A stretch of 64,000 nt of DNA from Novosphingobium sp. (GCA_017744735.1 JAGIAR010000005.1:62001-126000); one strand, 5' to 3'; positions 1-10,175 are shown, counted from the stretch's first letter. The notes: generated from the sequence alone by a model not told the origin. Translations and numbers: made by a program.

Positions 1-732
1 GGTGACGTAGCTCATCTCGAAATCGAGCTGGTAGAATTCGAGGCTGCGGTCGGCGCGCAGGTCTTCGTCGCGGAAGCACGGCGCGATCTGGAAATAGCGG
101 TCGAAGCCCGCGACCATCAGCAGCTGCTTGAACATCTGCGGCGCCTGCGGGAGCGCGTAGAACTTGCCGTTGTGCATCCGGCTGGGAACGAGGAAGTCGC
201 GCGCGCCCTCGGGGCTCGAGGCGGCGAGGATCGGGGTCTGGAATTCGGTGAAGCCCTGCTCGGTCATCCGCTTGCGGAGCGAGGCGATCACCTGGCTGCG
301 CAGCAGGATGTTGCGGTGCAGGCGCTCGCGGCGCAGGTCGACATAGCGATAGCGCAGGCGGATATCCTCGGGATATTCCTGCTCGCCCGCCACCGGCAGC
401 GGCAGTTCCCCGGCGCTGCTCTGGACCGTGGCGGCGCGGGCATAGACCTCGATCTCGCCGGTCGCGAGGTTCGGGTTCACGGCTTCGGCCGCGCGGGCCT
501 TTACCGTGCCATCGATGGTCACGACGCTTTCGAGCTTGAGCCCGTCGAGCAGCTCCAGCGCCGGGCTGTCGCTGTCGGCCACGATCTGGGTGATCCCGTA
601 ATGATCGCGCAGGTCGACGAACAGCACCCCGCCGTGATCGCGCTTGCGATGCACCCAGCCCGAGAGGCGCACGGCCTCGCCGACGTTCGCGGCCGCCAGG
701 CCGGCACAGGTATGGGTACGGTACGGATGCAT
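1..732 (-). CDS. aspS: Aspartyl-tRNA synthetase, N-terminal part (cut by window edge)
   Basis: Charges tRNA-Asp with aspartate in the cytosol. The 244 visible residues hold the OB-fold anticodon-binding domain ([10 protein letters not shown] at residues 25-34) followed by the start of the class II catalytic core, with motif 2 FRDED at 220-224. The ATG at 732 gives the family's usual start ([11 protein letters not shown]). The 3' half, with motif 3 and the bacterial insertion domain, lies outside the window. It is divergent from rnd across a 165-bp gap that should hold both promoters. In alphaproteobacteria this enzyme is often non-discriminating (it also charges tRNA-Asn), but the visible part does not decide this. 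Confidence 0.97.
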   Translation of the reverse strand, partial: MHPYRTHTCAGLAAANVGEAVRLSGWVHRKRDHGGVLFVDLRDHYGITQIVADSDSPALELLDGLKLESVVTIDGTVKARAAEAVNPNLATGEIEVYARAATVQSSAGELPLPVAGEQEYPEDIRLRYRYVDLRRERLHRNILLRSQVIASLRKRMTEQGFTEFQTPILAASSPEGARDFLVPSRMHNGKFYALPQAPQMFKQLLMVAGFDRYFQIAPCFRDEDLRADRSLEFYQLDFEMSYVT

Positions 733-897
733 CGAATCACTTTCCATTCGGCCGCCGATGATGCAGGGAAAACCGGCGGTTCTGAGGGCTCGTTCAAGTG
801 GCGGCCCTTGAGGCGAAGGCCGCCATCTTGTCAAGCCGAAGGCCCCGCTGGGGCCACCACCAGGGCTCGCCCGTCGGGTCCAAACAGAAATGCCCCG

Positions 898-2088
898 ATG
901 AAGATACACGATCTGATTACGACGAGCGAGGAACTGGCAGCCCTGTGCGCCCGTCTCGCCAAGGCCGATTTCGTCACGGTCGACACCGAATTCATGCGCG
1001 AGAACACCTACTGGCCAGAGCTGTGCCTGGTGCAGATCGCCGATACCAACGAAGCCGCCGCAATCGACCCGATGGCGGAGGGGATCGATCTGACCCCGCT
1101 GCTCGAGCTGATGTGCAACAACGAGGACGTGCTCAAGGTCTTCCACGCCGGCGGGCAGGATGTGGAGATCATCTACAACCTCACCGGCAAGACCCCGCAC
1201 CCGATCTTCGACACCCAGATCGCGATGATGGCGATCAGCCAGAGCGAGCAGATCGGCTATGCCAATCTGGTCGAGGCGTGGATGGGCGTGGTGGTCGACA
1301 AGGGCGCGCGCTTCACCGACTGGGGCCGCCGCCCGCTGACCGAACGCCAGATCGAATATGCGATCGGCGACGTCACCTATCTCTCCGAGATCTTCCCCAA
1401 GATCCTCAAGAAGCTGATCAAGACCGGCCGCGGCGCGTGGCTCGACGCCGAGATGGAAAAGCTCGCCGATCCCGAGAACTACCGCAACGATCCGAACCAG
1501 GTCTGGCGCAAGATCCGCGCGCCGTCGCGCAATGCCCAGGTGCTTGGCCGGCTGCGCGACCTTGCCGCCTGGCGCGAGGCCGAGGCGCAGGACAAGAACA
1601 TCCCGCGCGGACGGATCATGCGCGACGAGACCCTCGCCGACCTCGCCAGCCATCCGCCCAAGACGCAGGAGGATCTCGCCAAGGTCCGCGGCCTTTCGGG
1701 CGCGTGGCGCGAAAACGAGATCGGCCGGCGGCTGATGAAGGTGCTCAAGAATTCCGAGCCCCTGCCCGCCAGCGAGATGCCCGAGAAGGCCCCGCGCGGC
1801 GCGCCGCTGGGCAAGGAAGGCGCGCTGGTGGCCGATTTGCTCAAGCTGCTGCTCAAGATCCGCGCGCGCGAGATCGACGTCGCCGCCCGGCTGCTGACCC
1901 GCAGCGACGAGATGGAGGCGCTGGCCGCGGGGGTGCGCAAACTGCCGATCCTCGAAGGCTGGCGCTTCGAGGTGTTCGGCCGCGACGCGCTCGAACTGGT
2001 CGAGGGCCGGCTGGCTTTCGCGGTCGAGAAAGGCAAGCTCAAGATGACCCGGGTGGAAGAGGTTCCGGCCGAGGCCCCCGCGGAGTGA
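898..2088 (+). CDS. rnd: Ribonuclease D
   Basis: 3'-5' exoribonuclease that trims tRNA precursors. The protein has 396 residues, the usual length. It has the DEDDy exonuclease core: D29-T-E31 (motif I), D105 in FDTQ (motif II) and Y154xxxD158 (motif III). A HRDC domain follows at roughly residues 215-290. The start chosen is the ATG at 898, where homology begins; the open frame continues far upstream into the aspS/rnd gap without family similarity. The stop overlaps the GTG of oxyR (GTGA), so the two genes are translationally coupled. Confidence 0.95.
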   Translation: MKIHDLITTSEELAALCARLAKADFVTVDTEFMRENTYWPELCLVQIADTNEAAAIDPMAEGIDLTPLLELMCNNEDVLKVFHAGGQDVEIIYNLTGKTPHPIFDTQIAMMAISQSEQIGYANLVEAWMGVVVDKGARFTDWGRRPLTERQIEYAIGDVTYLSEIFPKILKKLIKTGRGAWLDAEMEKLADPENYRNDPNQVWRKIRAPSRNAQVLGRLRDLAAWREAEAQDKNIPRGRIMRDETLADLASHPPKTQEDLAKVRGLSGAWRENEIGRRLMKVLKNSEPLPASEMPEKAPRGAPLGKEGALVADLLKLLLKIRAREIDVAARLLTRSDEMEALAAGVRKLPILEGWRFEVFGRDALELVEGRLAFAVEKGKLKMTRVEEVPAEAPAE

Positions 2089-2981
2089 GCACCTACCTCC
2101 CGACGATCAAGCAACTCCAATATCTCGTCGCCTTGCACGAGCATGGCCATTTCGGCCGCGCCGCGGACAGCTGCTTCGTCTCGCAATCGACGCTCTCGGC
2201 GGGCATCCGCGAACTCGAATCGCTGCTCGGCGTGACGCTGGTCGAGCGCAGCCGCCGGGTGGTGCGCTTCACTCCGCTCGGCAATGCGGTGGTCGAGAAG
2301 GCGCACCGCCTGCTGCGCGAGGCGGAGGAACTGTCCGACCTGGTGCAGTCGGCCGGCAAGCCGCTCGCGGGCGAATTGCGGATGAGCGTGATCCCCACCA
2401 TTGCGCCGTTCCTGCTCCCGCGCATCCTGCCGCGGCTGCGCAAGGAACGCCCGCAGCTCAAGCTGTTCCTGCGCGAGGAACCGAGCGGGGCGGCGATCGA
2501 ATCGCTCCATCACGGGCGCGCGGACTGCGTGCTGCTCGCCCTCCCCTTCGCGACCGGCGAGGTCGAGACCGCCACGCTCGGCGAGGACCGGCTCTACGTC
2601 GCCTTCCCCGAGAACGACCCGCGCGACCCGCCGCCCGAGATCCTCCCGTCGATGATCGACGAAGGCCGCCTGCTGCTGCTTGAAGACGGGCACTGCCTGA
2701 AGGACCACGCGCTCGCCGCCTGCAACCGGCCGGAGCTGCGCGCCAGCGCGACGATGATCGGCACTTCGCTCCACACGCTGGTGCAGATGGTCGATAACGG
2801 GCTGGGTGTAACCATCGTGCCCGAAATGGCTATCGAGGCGGGAATACTCCACGGCACGCATGTGGTCGCCCGGCCGCTCAAATCCAGCAATGCCTCGCGC
2901 GAAATCGCCTTGGTCTGGCGCAAGAATTCACCGCGTTCGGATGAATTTCGTCTTTTGGCGGAAGAACTTAGGGCCGGCTGA
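2085..2981 (+). CDS. oxyR: OxyR-type LysR-family peroxide sensor/regulator
   Basis: Transcription factor that senses H2O2 through a reversible disulfide and activates catalase/peroxidase genes. The 298 residues have an N-terminal winged HTH (about 5-65) and a LysR substrate domain. The diagnostic OxyR segment [14 protein letters not shown] places C204 and C213 nine residues apart, as are C199 and C208 in E. coli OxyR. The start is a GTG overlapping the rnd stop by four bases. The upstream reading frame remains open through rnd, but that part is a shadow. Its place directly behind rnd suggests one transcript. OxyR identity is strong; its target genes cannot be seen here. Confidence 0.93.
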   Translation: MSTYLPTIKQLQYLVALHEHGHFGRAADSCFVSQSTLSAGIRELESLLGVTLVERSRRVVRFTPLGNAVVEKAHRLLREAEELSDLVQSAGKPLAGELRMSVIPTIAPFLLPRILPRLRKERPQLKLFLREEPSGAAIESLHHGRADCVLLALPFATGEVETATLGEDRLYVAFPENDPRDPPPEILPSMIDEGRLLLLEDGHCLKDHALAACNRPELRASATMIGTSLHTLVQMVDNGLGVTIVPEMAIEAGILHGTHVVARPLKSSNASREIALVWRKNSPRSDEFRLLAEELRAG

Positions 2982-3079
2982 CCGAAAGTTCTCGAAAGTT
3001 TCATTTCCTTCCCTCCCAATTAACCTTCGCTTATCGCTTCGGCGGCTAATCAGCTCTTTCCGACTGGGGAGAGCCGCTT

Positions 3080-6004
3080 ATGGCTGGGGGAAAGCAGTGC
3101 CCGGACGATCTCGCGCAGGAGAACGAGCGCCTGCGCGCGCGCCTGCGCGTGCTCGAAGACGCGATCGACAACATGATCCCCGGCCTGTGCGTATTCGACG
3201 CCGACCGGCGCATCGCCGCCTGCAACCCGCGCTTTTCCGAACTGCTCGGCTTCCCCGAAGGAACCATTGGCCCCGGCATGACCTCGCGCGAGTTGGTCGA
3301 AAAGGGCATGGCAGTGGGCGATTATCCTGCGGGGATGACCGCAGACGAGCTCGACCGCCTGCTGTGGCACAACCTCACCTGCGCCGATGCGGAGCGTCAG
3401 CCGCTGACCCGCGGCGGCCAGGTGTTCTCGGCCCGCCCGCAGCGCACCCCGCTGGGCAATCTGGTCACGACATTCCACGACATCACCTATCGCACCCGGA
3501 CCGAACAGGCCTTGCGCGCCAGCGAGGCACGGCTCACCGCGATCCTGGGCGCGATGCCCGAGGCGGTGGGAATCTACGATACGGACGGAACCCTCGTCTA
3601 CACCAACCCGCAAGGCCTCGAGCTGCTGCAGGCCGACAGTCTGGAGCAATTGGCGGCAGCAGGAACCCAGGCCGTCGCGTCGGAATATCTCGATCTATGC
3701 GCCGACGTGCACCGGCGCGTGATCGCGGGGGAATCGATCAACTGGACCTACGAGATGATCGGCCTCAAGGGCCGCCGGTTCCATGTCGAGGCCAACTCCG
3801 TGCCCTTCCGCGCACCCGACGGAGCGCACCAGCGCATGTGCATCGCACGCGATGTGACCGCCCGGGAACGCAACCAGGAAGCGCTGCGCCTGAGCGAGGA
3901 ACGCCTGCGCCTGGTGCAGGAAGCGACCGGGCTGGCCGACTTCGAGGTGGGCATGGACGGGATGGTCATCTGCTCGAAGCGTTTCGTAGAGCAGACCGGC
4001 CTGCCCGTGGACACTACCAGACTGTCGATCGAAGAGTGGTGCAAGATCATCCACCCGGAAGATCTCGCCCGGGTCCGCGAAGAAATCGCCGCGGCCCTGA
4101 AAGACCTCGCCTCGGACGTCTGCCGCAACGAATTCCGCATCGTCCGGTGCGACAATGGCGAAGTCCGCTGGATCTCCAGCCTGACCACCTTCCAGCGCGA
4201 CGACCGCGGCCATACGGTGCGGAGCATCGGCTCGCATCTCGACGTCACCAACCGCAAGCATGCCGAGGAAGCGCTGCGGGTAAGCGAGGAACGCTTCCGC
4301 TTCGCTGCCGAAGCGGCGGGCATGGGCGTGTGGGACTACGACCCGAAGACCGGGCAGCGCGAATGGTCGGACCGGCTGATGGAGATTCTCGGGCTCGAGC
4401 CTGACGTGGAACCGTCGCTCGAACTCGCGTCCGGCCAGGTCCACCCCGCCGATCGCGAGGTTTTCATCGAGCGCCTGACCGAGTTGCGCGATGGAACCGG
4501 CCCGAACCGCTTCACCCTGAGCTTCCGCATCACGCGCGCGAGCGACCGTGCGGAACGCTGGGTCGCGATCAACGGCTGGCGCGCCGACCGCTCCGAAGGA
4601 TTCCGCCGCATCATCCTGACGGCGCGCGACGTGACCGAGGAGAAGACCGCGGAGGACCGCATCCGCTGGAGCGCCAGCCACGACGGACTGACCCGGCTCG
4701 CAAACCGCTCCGCCTTCCAGGACCGGCTCGACCGCGCGATCCAGACCGCCCGCACCAACAAGACCCAGGCCGGCCTGCTGATGATCGACCTCGATCACTT
4801 CAAGCAGATCAACGACGCTCTGGGACACGACGCGGGCGACAAACTGCTTCAGGCTTTCGCGCAACGCCTGCGCGGCGCGGTCCGTCTGGGCGACACCGTC
4901 GCGCGCTTCGGCGGCGACGAGTTCGCGGTGCTGGTCCCCGACCTGCCGTCCGGGCAGGACCTCGCCGAGCTGTGCCGCTCGATCCACGAGCGGCTGCGCG
5001 AGCCGTTCATCCAGGATGGCCGCCTGCTCGATTGCCGGATCAGCGTGGGCGCCGCGATCTATCCGCTGCACGGCGCAACGCCCAGGGATCTGCTGATCAG
5101 CGCCGACATGGCGCTCTATGCGGCGAAGACCGCCGGCCGCTCGACCACGGTGGAGTACCGGCCCGAACTGCGCCACGAGGTCCAGCGCTTCGCTTCGATG
5201 GTAAGCCTCGCGCGCCGGGCGGTGCAGGAAGACCGCATCCTGCCGTTCTACCAGCCGCAGCTGGATCTCGGGACCGGTAAGATCGTGGGCTTCGAGGCAC
5301 TGCTGCGCTGGCGCGACAGCAAGAACGCAGTGCACCTGCCGTCCACCATCGAAGCCGCCTTCGAGGATCACGAGGTTGCGGCCGACATCAGCGACCGGAT
5401 CATCGAATGCGCGATCGGCGACATGCGCCTGTGGCTCGATGACGGGGTCGATTTCGGCCATATCGCCGTCAATGCCTCGGCAGCCGAGTTCCGCCGCGAC
5501 GATTTCGGCGAGCGGGTGCTCGAATCGCTGCGGCGGGCGAACATCCCATCGCGCTATTTCCAGCTCGAGGTGACCGAGACGGTATTCCTCGGCCGCGGCG
5601 CCGAGTTCGTCCATCGCGCCCTCGGCCTGCTGAGCTCCGAAGGGGTCAAGATCGCGCTCGACGACTTCGGCACCGGCTACGCCTCGCTACGGCATCTCAA
5701 GCAGTTTCCGGTCGACATCCTCAAGATCGACCAGAGCTTCGTACGCGACATGGGCAAGGAACCCGGCGACGAGGCGATCATCCGCGCGGTGGTCAACCTC
5801 GGCAAGAACCTCAACATCAAGGTGGTTGCCGAGGGGATCGAGAATATGCGGCAGGCCAAGCGCCTGATCGAACTCGGCTGCGACTTCGGCCAGGGCTTCC
5901 TGTTCTCCAAGGCAGTGCCCAGCGAACGCGTGCCGCCGCTGCTCTCGCACCTGCCCCAGCGGGCCCGCGAACAGCGGTTGAGAGTGGCTGCGGGACGGGT
6001 CTGA
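3080..6004 (+). CDS. Multi-PAS GGDEF-EAL cyclic-di-GMP signalling protein
   Basis: A 974-residue cytosolic protein predicted to make and/or break c-di-GMP. It starts with a short coiled coil (about 8-32), then about four PAS domains (roughly 30-140, 145-265, 275-400, 400-525). The GGDEF domain (about 530-690) has an intact GGDEF at 611-615, and the EAL domain (about 700-955) has E739-A-L and DDFGTGY. Both catalytic signatures are intact, so both activities are possible. No membrane segment is visible, so the PAS repeats probably sense an internal signal such as oxygen, redox state or a ligand. The ATG at 3080 follows a GGGGAG ribosome site. It lies 98 bp after oxyR on the same strand; joint regulation is only a guess. 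Confidence 0.93.
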   Translation: MAGGKQCPDDLAQENERLRARLRVLEDAIDNMIPGLCVFDADRRIAACNPRFSELLGFPEGTIGPGMTSRELVEKGMAVGDYPAGMTADELDRLLWHNLTCADAERQPLTRGGQVFSARPQRTPLGNLVTTFHDITYRTRTEQALRASEARLTAILGAMPEAVGIYDTDGTLVYTNPQGLELLQADSLEQLAAAGTQAVASEYLDLCADVHRRVIAGESINWTYEMIGLKGRRFHVEANSVPFRAPDGAHQRMCIARDVTARERNQEALRLSEERLRLVQEATGLADFEVGMDGMVICSKRFVEQTGLPVDTTRLSIEEWCKIIHPEDLARVREEIAAALKDLASDVCRNEFRIVRCDNGEVRWISSLTTFQRDDRGHTVRSIGSHLDVTNRKHAEEALRVSEERFRFAAEAAGMGVWDYDPKTGQREWSDRLMEILGLEPDVEPSLELASGQVHPADREVFIERLTELRDGTGPNRFTLSFRITRASDRAERWVAINGWRADRSEGFRRIILTARDVTEEKTAEDRIRWSASHDGLTRLANRSAFQDRLDRAIQTARTNKTQAGLLMIDLDHFKQINDALGHDAGDKLLQAFAQRLRGAVRLGDTVARFGGDEFAVLVPDLPSGQDLAELCRSIHERLREPFIQDGRLLDCRISVGAAIYPLHGATPRDLLISADMALYAAKTAGRSTTVEYRPELRHEVQRFASMVSLARRAVQEDRILPFYQPQLDLGTGKIVGFEALLRWRDSKNAVHLPSTIEAAFEDHEVAADISDRIIECAIGDMRLWLDDGVDFGHIAVNASAAEFRRDDFGERVLESLRRANIPSRYFQLEVTETVFLGRGAEFVHRALGLLSSEGVKIALDDFGTGYASLRHLKQFPVDILKIDQSFVRDMGKEPGDEAIIRAVVNLGKNLNIKVVAEGIENMRQAKRLIELGCDFGQGFLFSKAVPSERVPPLLSHLPQRAREQRLRVAAGRV

Positions 6005-6099
6005 TCCCTCTGCCCGCCAAGCAATAGCCCGTATTGCCAATCAGCTCTGGCCCGCCGCAGTTTGAAGTTGGCATCTGCGGCCGGTCACGGAGATAGGGC

Positions 6100-6987
6100 A
6101 TGTTGTCGATCTTGATGAGTTTGGCGGCTGCCGGGGCACTGCAATCGCAGCAATTGCCCGAGCGGCGCTTCACTTGCCCGGACCTCCCCGGCTCGGCTGA
6201 ACTTTTGCCGACCGCCGGACCTCCGGCCGAATGGCCGATCGTGGTGATGGGCGAAGTGCACGGCACGGTGGAAACGCCGGCGATGTTCGGCGATCTGGTT
6301 TGCAGGGCGGCCATGTTCGGCCCGGTCAACGTCCATCTGGAGTGGGCGACTTCGCTACAGTCGCAGCTCGACGCATATCTTGCCTCCGATGGTTCGGACG
6401 ATGCACGCGCGAAGCTTTACGATCACTGGCAATTCCGGCTCAAGCTGCCCGACGGGCGCACCAGCGAGGCGATGCTGACTTTGTTGGAGCGGATCCGGAA
6501 GCTGCGGGGACAGGGCGCCGATATCAGGGTGTTCTGCTCCCAGCCGGATTTCGCGATCCGTCAAAACGGCAAGTCCCAGTTCTATTACGAATTGGCGATG
6601 GCGAATGCCTGGGCCACCCCTCCATCGGACAGGCTCGATGCGCGCAACCTGGTATTGGTCGGCAATTTCCATGCCGCCCGGCGTGATTTTCGCAATACCG
6701 GTGCACCGCCCGCCGCGTCCTACCTGCGTTCAGGGGATGCGATCCTGCTGAACCCGCTCTACCAGGGGGGCCAGTCGTGGACCGTAGAGAAGGGGGACGA
6801 CGGCGAGCTCTCCTCGGGCGCCCATGCGATCGGCTTCGACATCGCGCCGGGTGAAGGTCCTGCGCCCCGCGGGATTTCGTTGAAACCGACAAAGCATGGC
6901 GCCTATGACGGAACGTATTCGGTCGGCGGCCCCTTCACTGCCTCTCCTCCCGCTCATCCAAGGAATGCCAAAAGGCCGCCGGGTTGA
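6100..6987 (+). CDS. Secreted hypothetical protein with GExHG / GNFH motifs (EreA/ChaN/TraB-like?)
   Basis: A 295-residue protein that I cannot assign firmly. It has a short N-terminal signal-like hydrophobic stretch (about 1-18), so it is probably periplasmic. GEVHG sits at 51-55, HLEW follows, and a later VGNFHA repeats the pattern. The order GxxHG ... E ... GxxH recalls the active-site layout of the erythromycin esterase / ChaN / TraB-TIKI group of metal-dependent or haem-binding proteins. That is a motif-level resemblance only. The ATG at 6100 follows GGAG at good spacing. It stands alone between the c-di-GMP protein and the Tad-like cluster. Confidence 0.7.
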   Translation: MLSILMSLAAAGALQSQQLPERRFTCPDLPGSAELLPTAGPPAEWPIVVMGEVHGTVETPAMFGDLVCRAAMFGPVNVHLEWATSLQSQLDAYLASDGSDDARAKLYDHWQFRLKLPDGRTSEAMLTLLERIRKLRGQGADIRVFCSQPDFAIRQNGKSQFYYELAMANAWATPPSDRLDARNLVLVGNFHAARRDFRNTGAPPAASYLRSGDAILLNPLYQGGQSWTVEKGDDGELSSGAHAIGFDIAPGEGPAPRGISLKPTKHGAYDGTYSVGGPFTASPPAHPRNAKRPPG

Positions 6988-7171
6988 AACCCACCTCGCG
7001 CCCTGCCACCGCCTGCGGAGCGGGCACGCTGCTCGCCGCTCGAGCTGTGCCCGATGGTCGCGCGCTTGTCCGTCGACACCTTCGTTGTCGCGGCATCGTT
7101 GTCGCAACACGCAACCTTTAACTTTTTCGTAGCCAATCAAAGGGTATTCCTCGCTCAACCGAGGCGCCCAT

Positions 7172-9247
7172 ATGCTTAACATCGATTTACCGCGCAGGCT
7201 GATAGCCGACCGAAGCGCCAGCGTGGCAACGCTGGCAGGCCTCGCCCTGCCGGTTGTGCTCGGCGGGCTCGGCCTCGGTGTCGATCTCAACCGGGGCTAC
7301 GAGCAGCGGCTGATCAATCAGCGCAGTGCGGACATGGCCGCGCTCGGCGCGGCGATGGCCTACAAGGCATCCTCCTCCAGCGCGGTGCTGTCGCCTACCG
7401 CGACCGACATCGTCACCGCCAACGGCATGACGGGGGCAACGGTCTCAGCCTCGGTGATCGCGGATTACCCTTCCAGCGGCAGCAAGGCGGTCAAGGTGGT
7501 GGTCACCAAGGCGGTCCCCTACACGCTGGCACGGGTGCTCGGCTTCAACGGATCCTACAACGTTACCGCGCAGGCCTATGCGTCGCTGAGCACCGCCGCC
7601 ACCGCGCCCCCCTATTCCCCGGCATGCTTCCTCGCGCTGTCGAGCGCGTCGGACGCGATCACGATGACCGGCGGGGCGACGATCAACGCCTCCACCTGCT
7701 CGGTCGCCGCGGTCGGCACCATCAACCAGAATGCAACCTCGCTCACCGCGGCCGACGTGATTTCGGGCAGCGGCAGCGTGGTCCTGAACTACGGCTCGAT
7801 CAGCGTCGGCAATTCGCTGCGCTATGCGTCGTCCTTCACCTATCCGAGCTGGAACAGCGCGATTCCGCCGAGCACCAAGCTGGTCAACCAGTCGGCCACG
7901 CTCACCGACCCCTGGGCGACCAACAGCGATCTCCTGGCCGCACGGGCGCTGCTGGGCACCTATACCGCCGTCCCCACCCTCGCCAATCCGACCACGCCGA
8001 CCGGCACGGACTGGACCGTCGGCTACAGCCCTTCGGCCAGCGCCGCACCCTACCGCACCACGCAGTACGGCGGAACCTACGCGGTTCCTGCGGGCACCTA
8101 CAACATCAAGAAGTTGCAGGTCGATGGCGGCATTACGCTCAGCTTCGCGAGCGGATCGGTGATCACCGTCAGCAACGGCGTGTCGATCGGCGGCGGCTCG
8201 AACGTCAATTTCGGCGATTCCACCCTTTACGTGAACGGCGGCTTCAACAGCGGCTCCAACGGGGTGACGATCGGCAACGGCCCGTTGTGGATCGGCAGCG
8301 GCACGGTGACTTTCCAAGGCACCAACACCAAAGGCACCGGCGACGTCATCGTCAACTCGAAGCTGACCCTTGGCGGCGGCCAGAAGATGAAGATGGGCGC
8401 CGGCAATCACGCATTCGCCGGCATGGCGCTTTCGGGCGGCGGCAGCGTTTGGCTCGGCGCCGGCAATTTCACCAACACCGCCGGCATCACGATCGCCGGC
8501 GACAGCGAACTTTCGCTCGGCGCCGGCAATGTGCTGCTGGGGCCGGATTCTTCCAGCGGGCTCGCCGCGAACCTTTCGGGCAGCGCGCGCTTCTTCATGG
8601 GCGACGGCACCTTCAGCGCCAACGGCGGCATCACCACCGCGGGGGGCAGCCGCCTGGTCTTCGGCAAGACCGCCAACCACTACATCAACGGCAACATGAC
8701 CATTGCCGGCTCAGTGCTGTTCGGCGCGGGACGCTACACGGTGAACGGCAATTTCACCAACGGCACCGGCGGCACGACCTGGCCCTACACCTCGTCGCTG
8801 ACGGGGGTGACTTACGGCAACACGCTGGAGGGAGTCAGCGTTTCGGGATACGATCAGGCAGGGGTGAACGTGAGCTTCATCCTCGCCGGCACGCTCAACC
8901 TCGGCGGCGGCGCCAAGACCAAGCTGATTGCCGACACCGCCACGACCAGCGGCGCGCAGATCGCCGACCTGCTGGTGGACAGCCTGACCAGTTCGGCGAC
9001 CAACTGGGGCGCCGGCTCGAGCAACATTTTCGTCGGCACCGTGCATCTGCCCAACTCCGTGGTCACGATGAGCGGCGGCAATGCGACGCTCTCGGCCGGG
9101 CAATGCTTCACGCTGGTCGCCAGCAAGATCTACGTCACGGGCGGCGCGCAGGCCGGGACCGCCTGCCCCGAGATGGACCCGACCAAGTCCTCGAGCAGCA
9201 GCAGCGGCGGCAGCAGCAGCACCAGCGAAATCAAGTTGCTCAAATGA
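7172..9247 (+). CDS. TadG-like protein with long glycine-rich repeat passenger
   Basis: A 691-residue protein. The N-terminus (about 1-65: short basic leader, hydrophobic helix, then a polar helix ending in AALGAAMAYKA) is the TadE/TadG pilus-assembly type that anchors in the inner membrane. The rest, especially about 310-560, is built of imperfect 25-30-residue units with GGG/GAGN turns and alternating beta-type residues, suggesting a beta-solenoid. The C-terminus is a serine-rich tail (about 672-684). Four cysteines (CFL, CSV, CFT, CPE) may form disulfides. It is the first gene of a three-gene coupled set (ATGA overlap with the next gene). The role is inferred: a surface or pilus-associated adhesin-like component. 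No Tad secretion ATPase, platform or Flp pilin gene is in view. Confidence 0.82.
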   Translation: MLNIDLPRRLIADRSASVATLAGLALPVVLGGLGLGVDLNRGYEQRLINQRSADMAALGAAMAYKASSSSAVLSPTATDIVTANGMTGATVSASVIADYPSSGSKAVKVVVTKAVPYTLARVLGFNGSYNVTAQAYASLSTAATAPPYSPACFLALSSASDAITMTGGATINASTCSVAAVGTINQNATSLTAADVISGSGSVVLNYGSISVGNSLRYASSFTYPSWNSAIPPSTKLVNQSATLTDPWATNSDLLAARALLGTYTAVPTLANPTTPTGTDWTVGYSPSASAAPYRTTQYGGTYAVPAGTYNIKKLQVDGGITLSFASGSVITVSNGVSIGGGSNVNFGDSTLYVNGGFNSGSNGVTIGNGPLWIGSGTVTFQGTNTKGTGDVIVNSKLTLGGGQKMKMGAGNHAFAGMALSGGGSVWLGAGNFTNTAGITIAGDSELSLGAGNVLLGPDSSSGLAANLSGSARFFMGDGTFSANGGITTAGGSRLVFGKTANHYINGNMTIAGSVLFGAGRYTVNGNFTNGTGGTTWPYTSSLTGVTYGNTLEGVSVSGYDQAGVNVSFILAGTLNLGGGAKTKLIADTATTSGAQIADLLVDSLTSSATNWGAGSSNIFVGTVHLPNSVVTMSGGNATLSAGQCFTLVASKIYVTGGAQAGTACPEMDPTKSSSSSSGGSSSTSEIKLLK

Positions 9248-9765
9248 TGCCTATCCTTCGAACCCTTCGCCGGCTGCGGGCCGATACGCGCGGTATGGCT
9301 GCGGTCGAATTCGCGATGTGGAGCGCGCTGTTCTTCCTCGTCTCGCTCGCGGGGCTCGATTTCGGCTCGTTCTATCTCCAGCGCAGTTCGGCAGACGAGG
9401 CGGTTTCCGCAGCCGCCGTCTCCGCTTTCGCGACCCGCACCAGTGTCAATTTCGACGGCATGCAGGGCTACGTCCGTGCGCTCGCCGGGGACAATTCGCT
9501 GACCGTGACGACCGTCTGCAACGGCAGTACCGGGACGGCCTGCACCAACTCCGGCCGCACCTGCGCCTGCCTCAAGAACAACGGCACCTATGTCGCCGCC
9601 GCGAGTTGCAGCGCGACTTGCAGCGGCACCGGCATGACCAGCGGCTCGACCGCCGGCTATTATCTGCAGATCGTGGCGACCAAGCCCTATCAGACGATGA
9701 TCCTGCCCCCGGGCTTCGTGATGCCGTCCAAAATCCGCCAGACCGCCACGGTGCGGCTGCAATGA
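9244..9765 (+). CDS. TadE-like pseudopilin
   Basis: A 173-residue protein with one N-terminal transmembrane helix preceded by the TadE signature RGMAAVEFA (about 15-23). This region is processed and inserted like a pilin in Tad systems. The periplasmic part is short and cysteine-rich (several CNG / CTN / CAC / CSA motifs), likely disulfide-bonded. The ATG overlaps the stop of the glycine-rich gene (ATGA), and its own stop overlaps the next start, so the three proteins are made together. It may be a minor pilus or assembly component. Exact family placement (TadE or TadF) cannot be settled by eye. Confidence 0.85.
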   Translation: MMPILRTLRRLRADTRGMAAVEFAMWSALFFLVSLAGLDFGSFYLQRSSADEAVSAAAVSAFATRTSVNFDGMQGYVRALAGDNSLTVTTVCNGSTGTACTNSGRTCACLKNNGTYVAAASCSATCSGTGMTSGSTAGYYLQIVATKPYQTMILPPGFVMPSKIRQTATVRLQ

Positions 9766-10175
9766 TCCGGCTCGCCTCGCTTCGCCGCTGCAACGCGGGT
9801 GCGACCGCGGTGGAATTCGCGCTGCTCGCGCCGATCTTCTTCATGATGCTGTTCGGGCTGATCGAATTCAGCCGGATGGCCTGGACCAAGCAGACGATCG
9901 GCGATGTCGCCTATGCGACCGCGCGCTGCATGTCGGTCAGCTCGAGCTGCAACACCAGCACGCTGCAGAAGAGCTATGCGGTAAAGCGGGCGGCGGGCTT
10001 CGGGATCACCCTGACCAACGCCAATGTGACGCCGGCGACCAACACTACCTGCAAGGGTTATGCCTCATCCAATTCGGTGACCGTCACCGTGGCGTTCCAT
10101 TCGCCCGCGGCGGGGCTGATTCCCGGCCTGCCGACCCGGCTCAGTTCGGTCGCCTGCTTCCCCTATCTGACCTAG
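9762..10175 (+). CDS. TadE-like pseudopilin
   Basis: A 137-residue protein with the TadE motif GATAVEFALLAP in a single N-terminal membrane helix (about 13-38) and a small periplasmic domain holding four cysteines. It is the third member of the coupled Tad-like set (ATGA overlap with the preceding stop). The family helps Flp pilus biogenesis or surface attachment. The rest of the Tad locus is not nearby, so these proteins must use machinery encoded elsewhere or serve another envelope role. A weak hairpin (10178-10194) follows the stop. Confidence 0.88.
   Translation: MIRLASLRRCNAGATAVEFALLAPIFFMMLFGLIEFSRMAWTKQTIGDVAYATARCMSVSSSCNTSTLQKSYAVKRAAGFGITLTNANVTPATNTTCKGYASSNSVTVTVAFHSPAAGLIPGLPTRLSSVACFPYLT

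Noticed and set aside
798-2084. Upstream extension of the oxyR frame through rnd
   Set aside because: The residues are an arginine-rich out-of-frame reading of rnd. OxyR homology starts at the GTG at 2085.
8160-8760. Repeated DNA in the glycine-rich gene considered as CRISPR or tandem repeat
   Set aside because: The repeat is at the protein level, imperfect, and without spacer structure.
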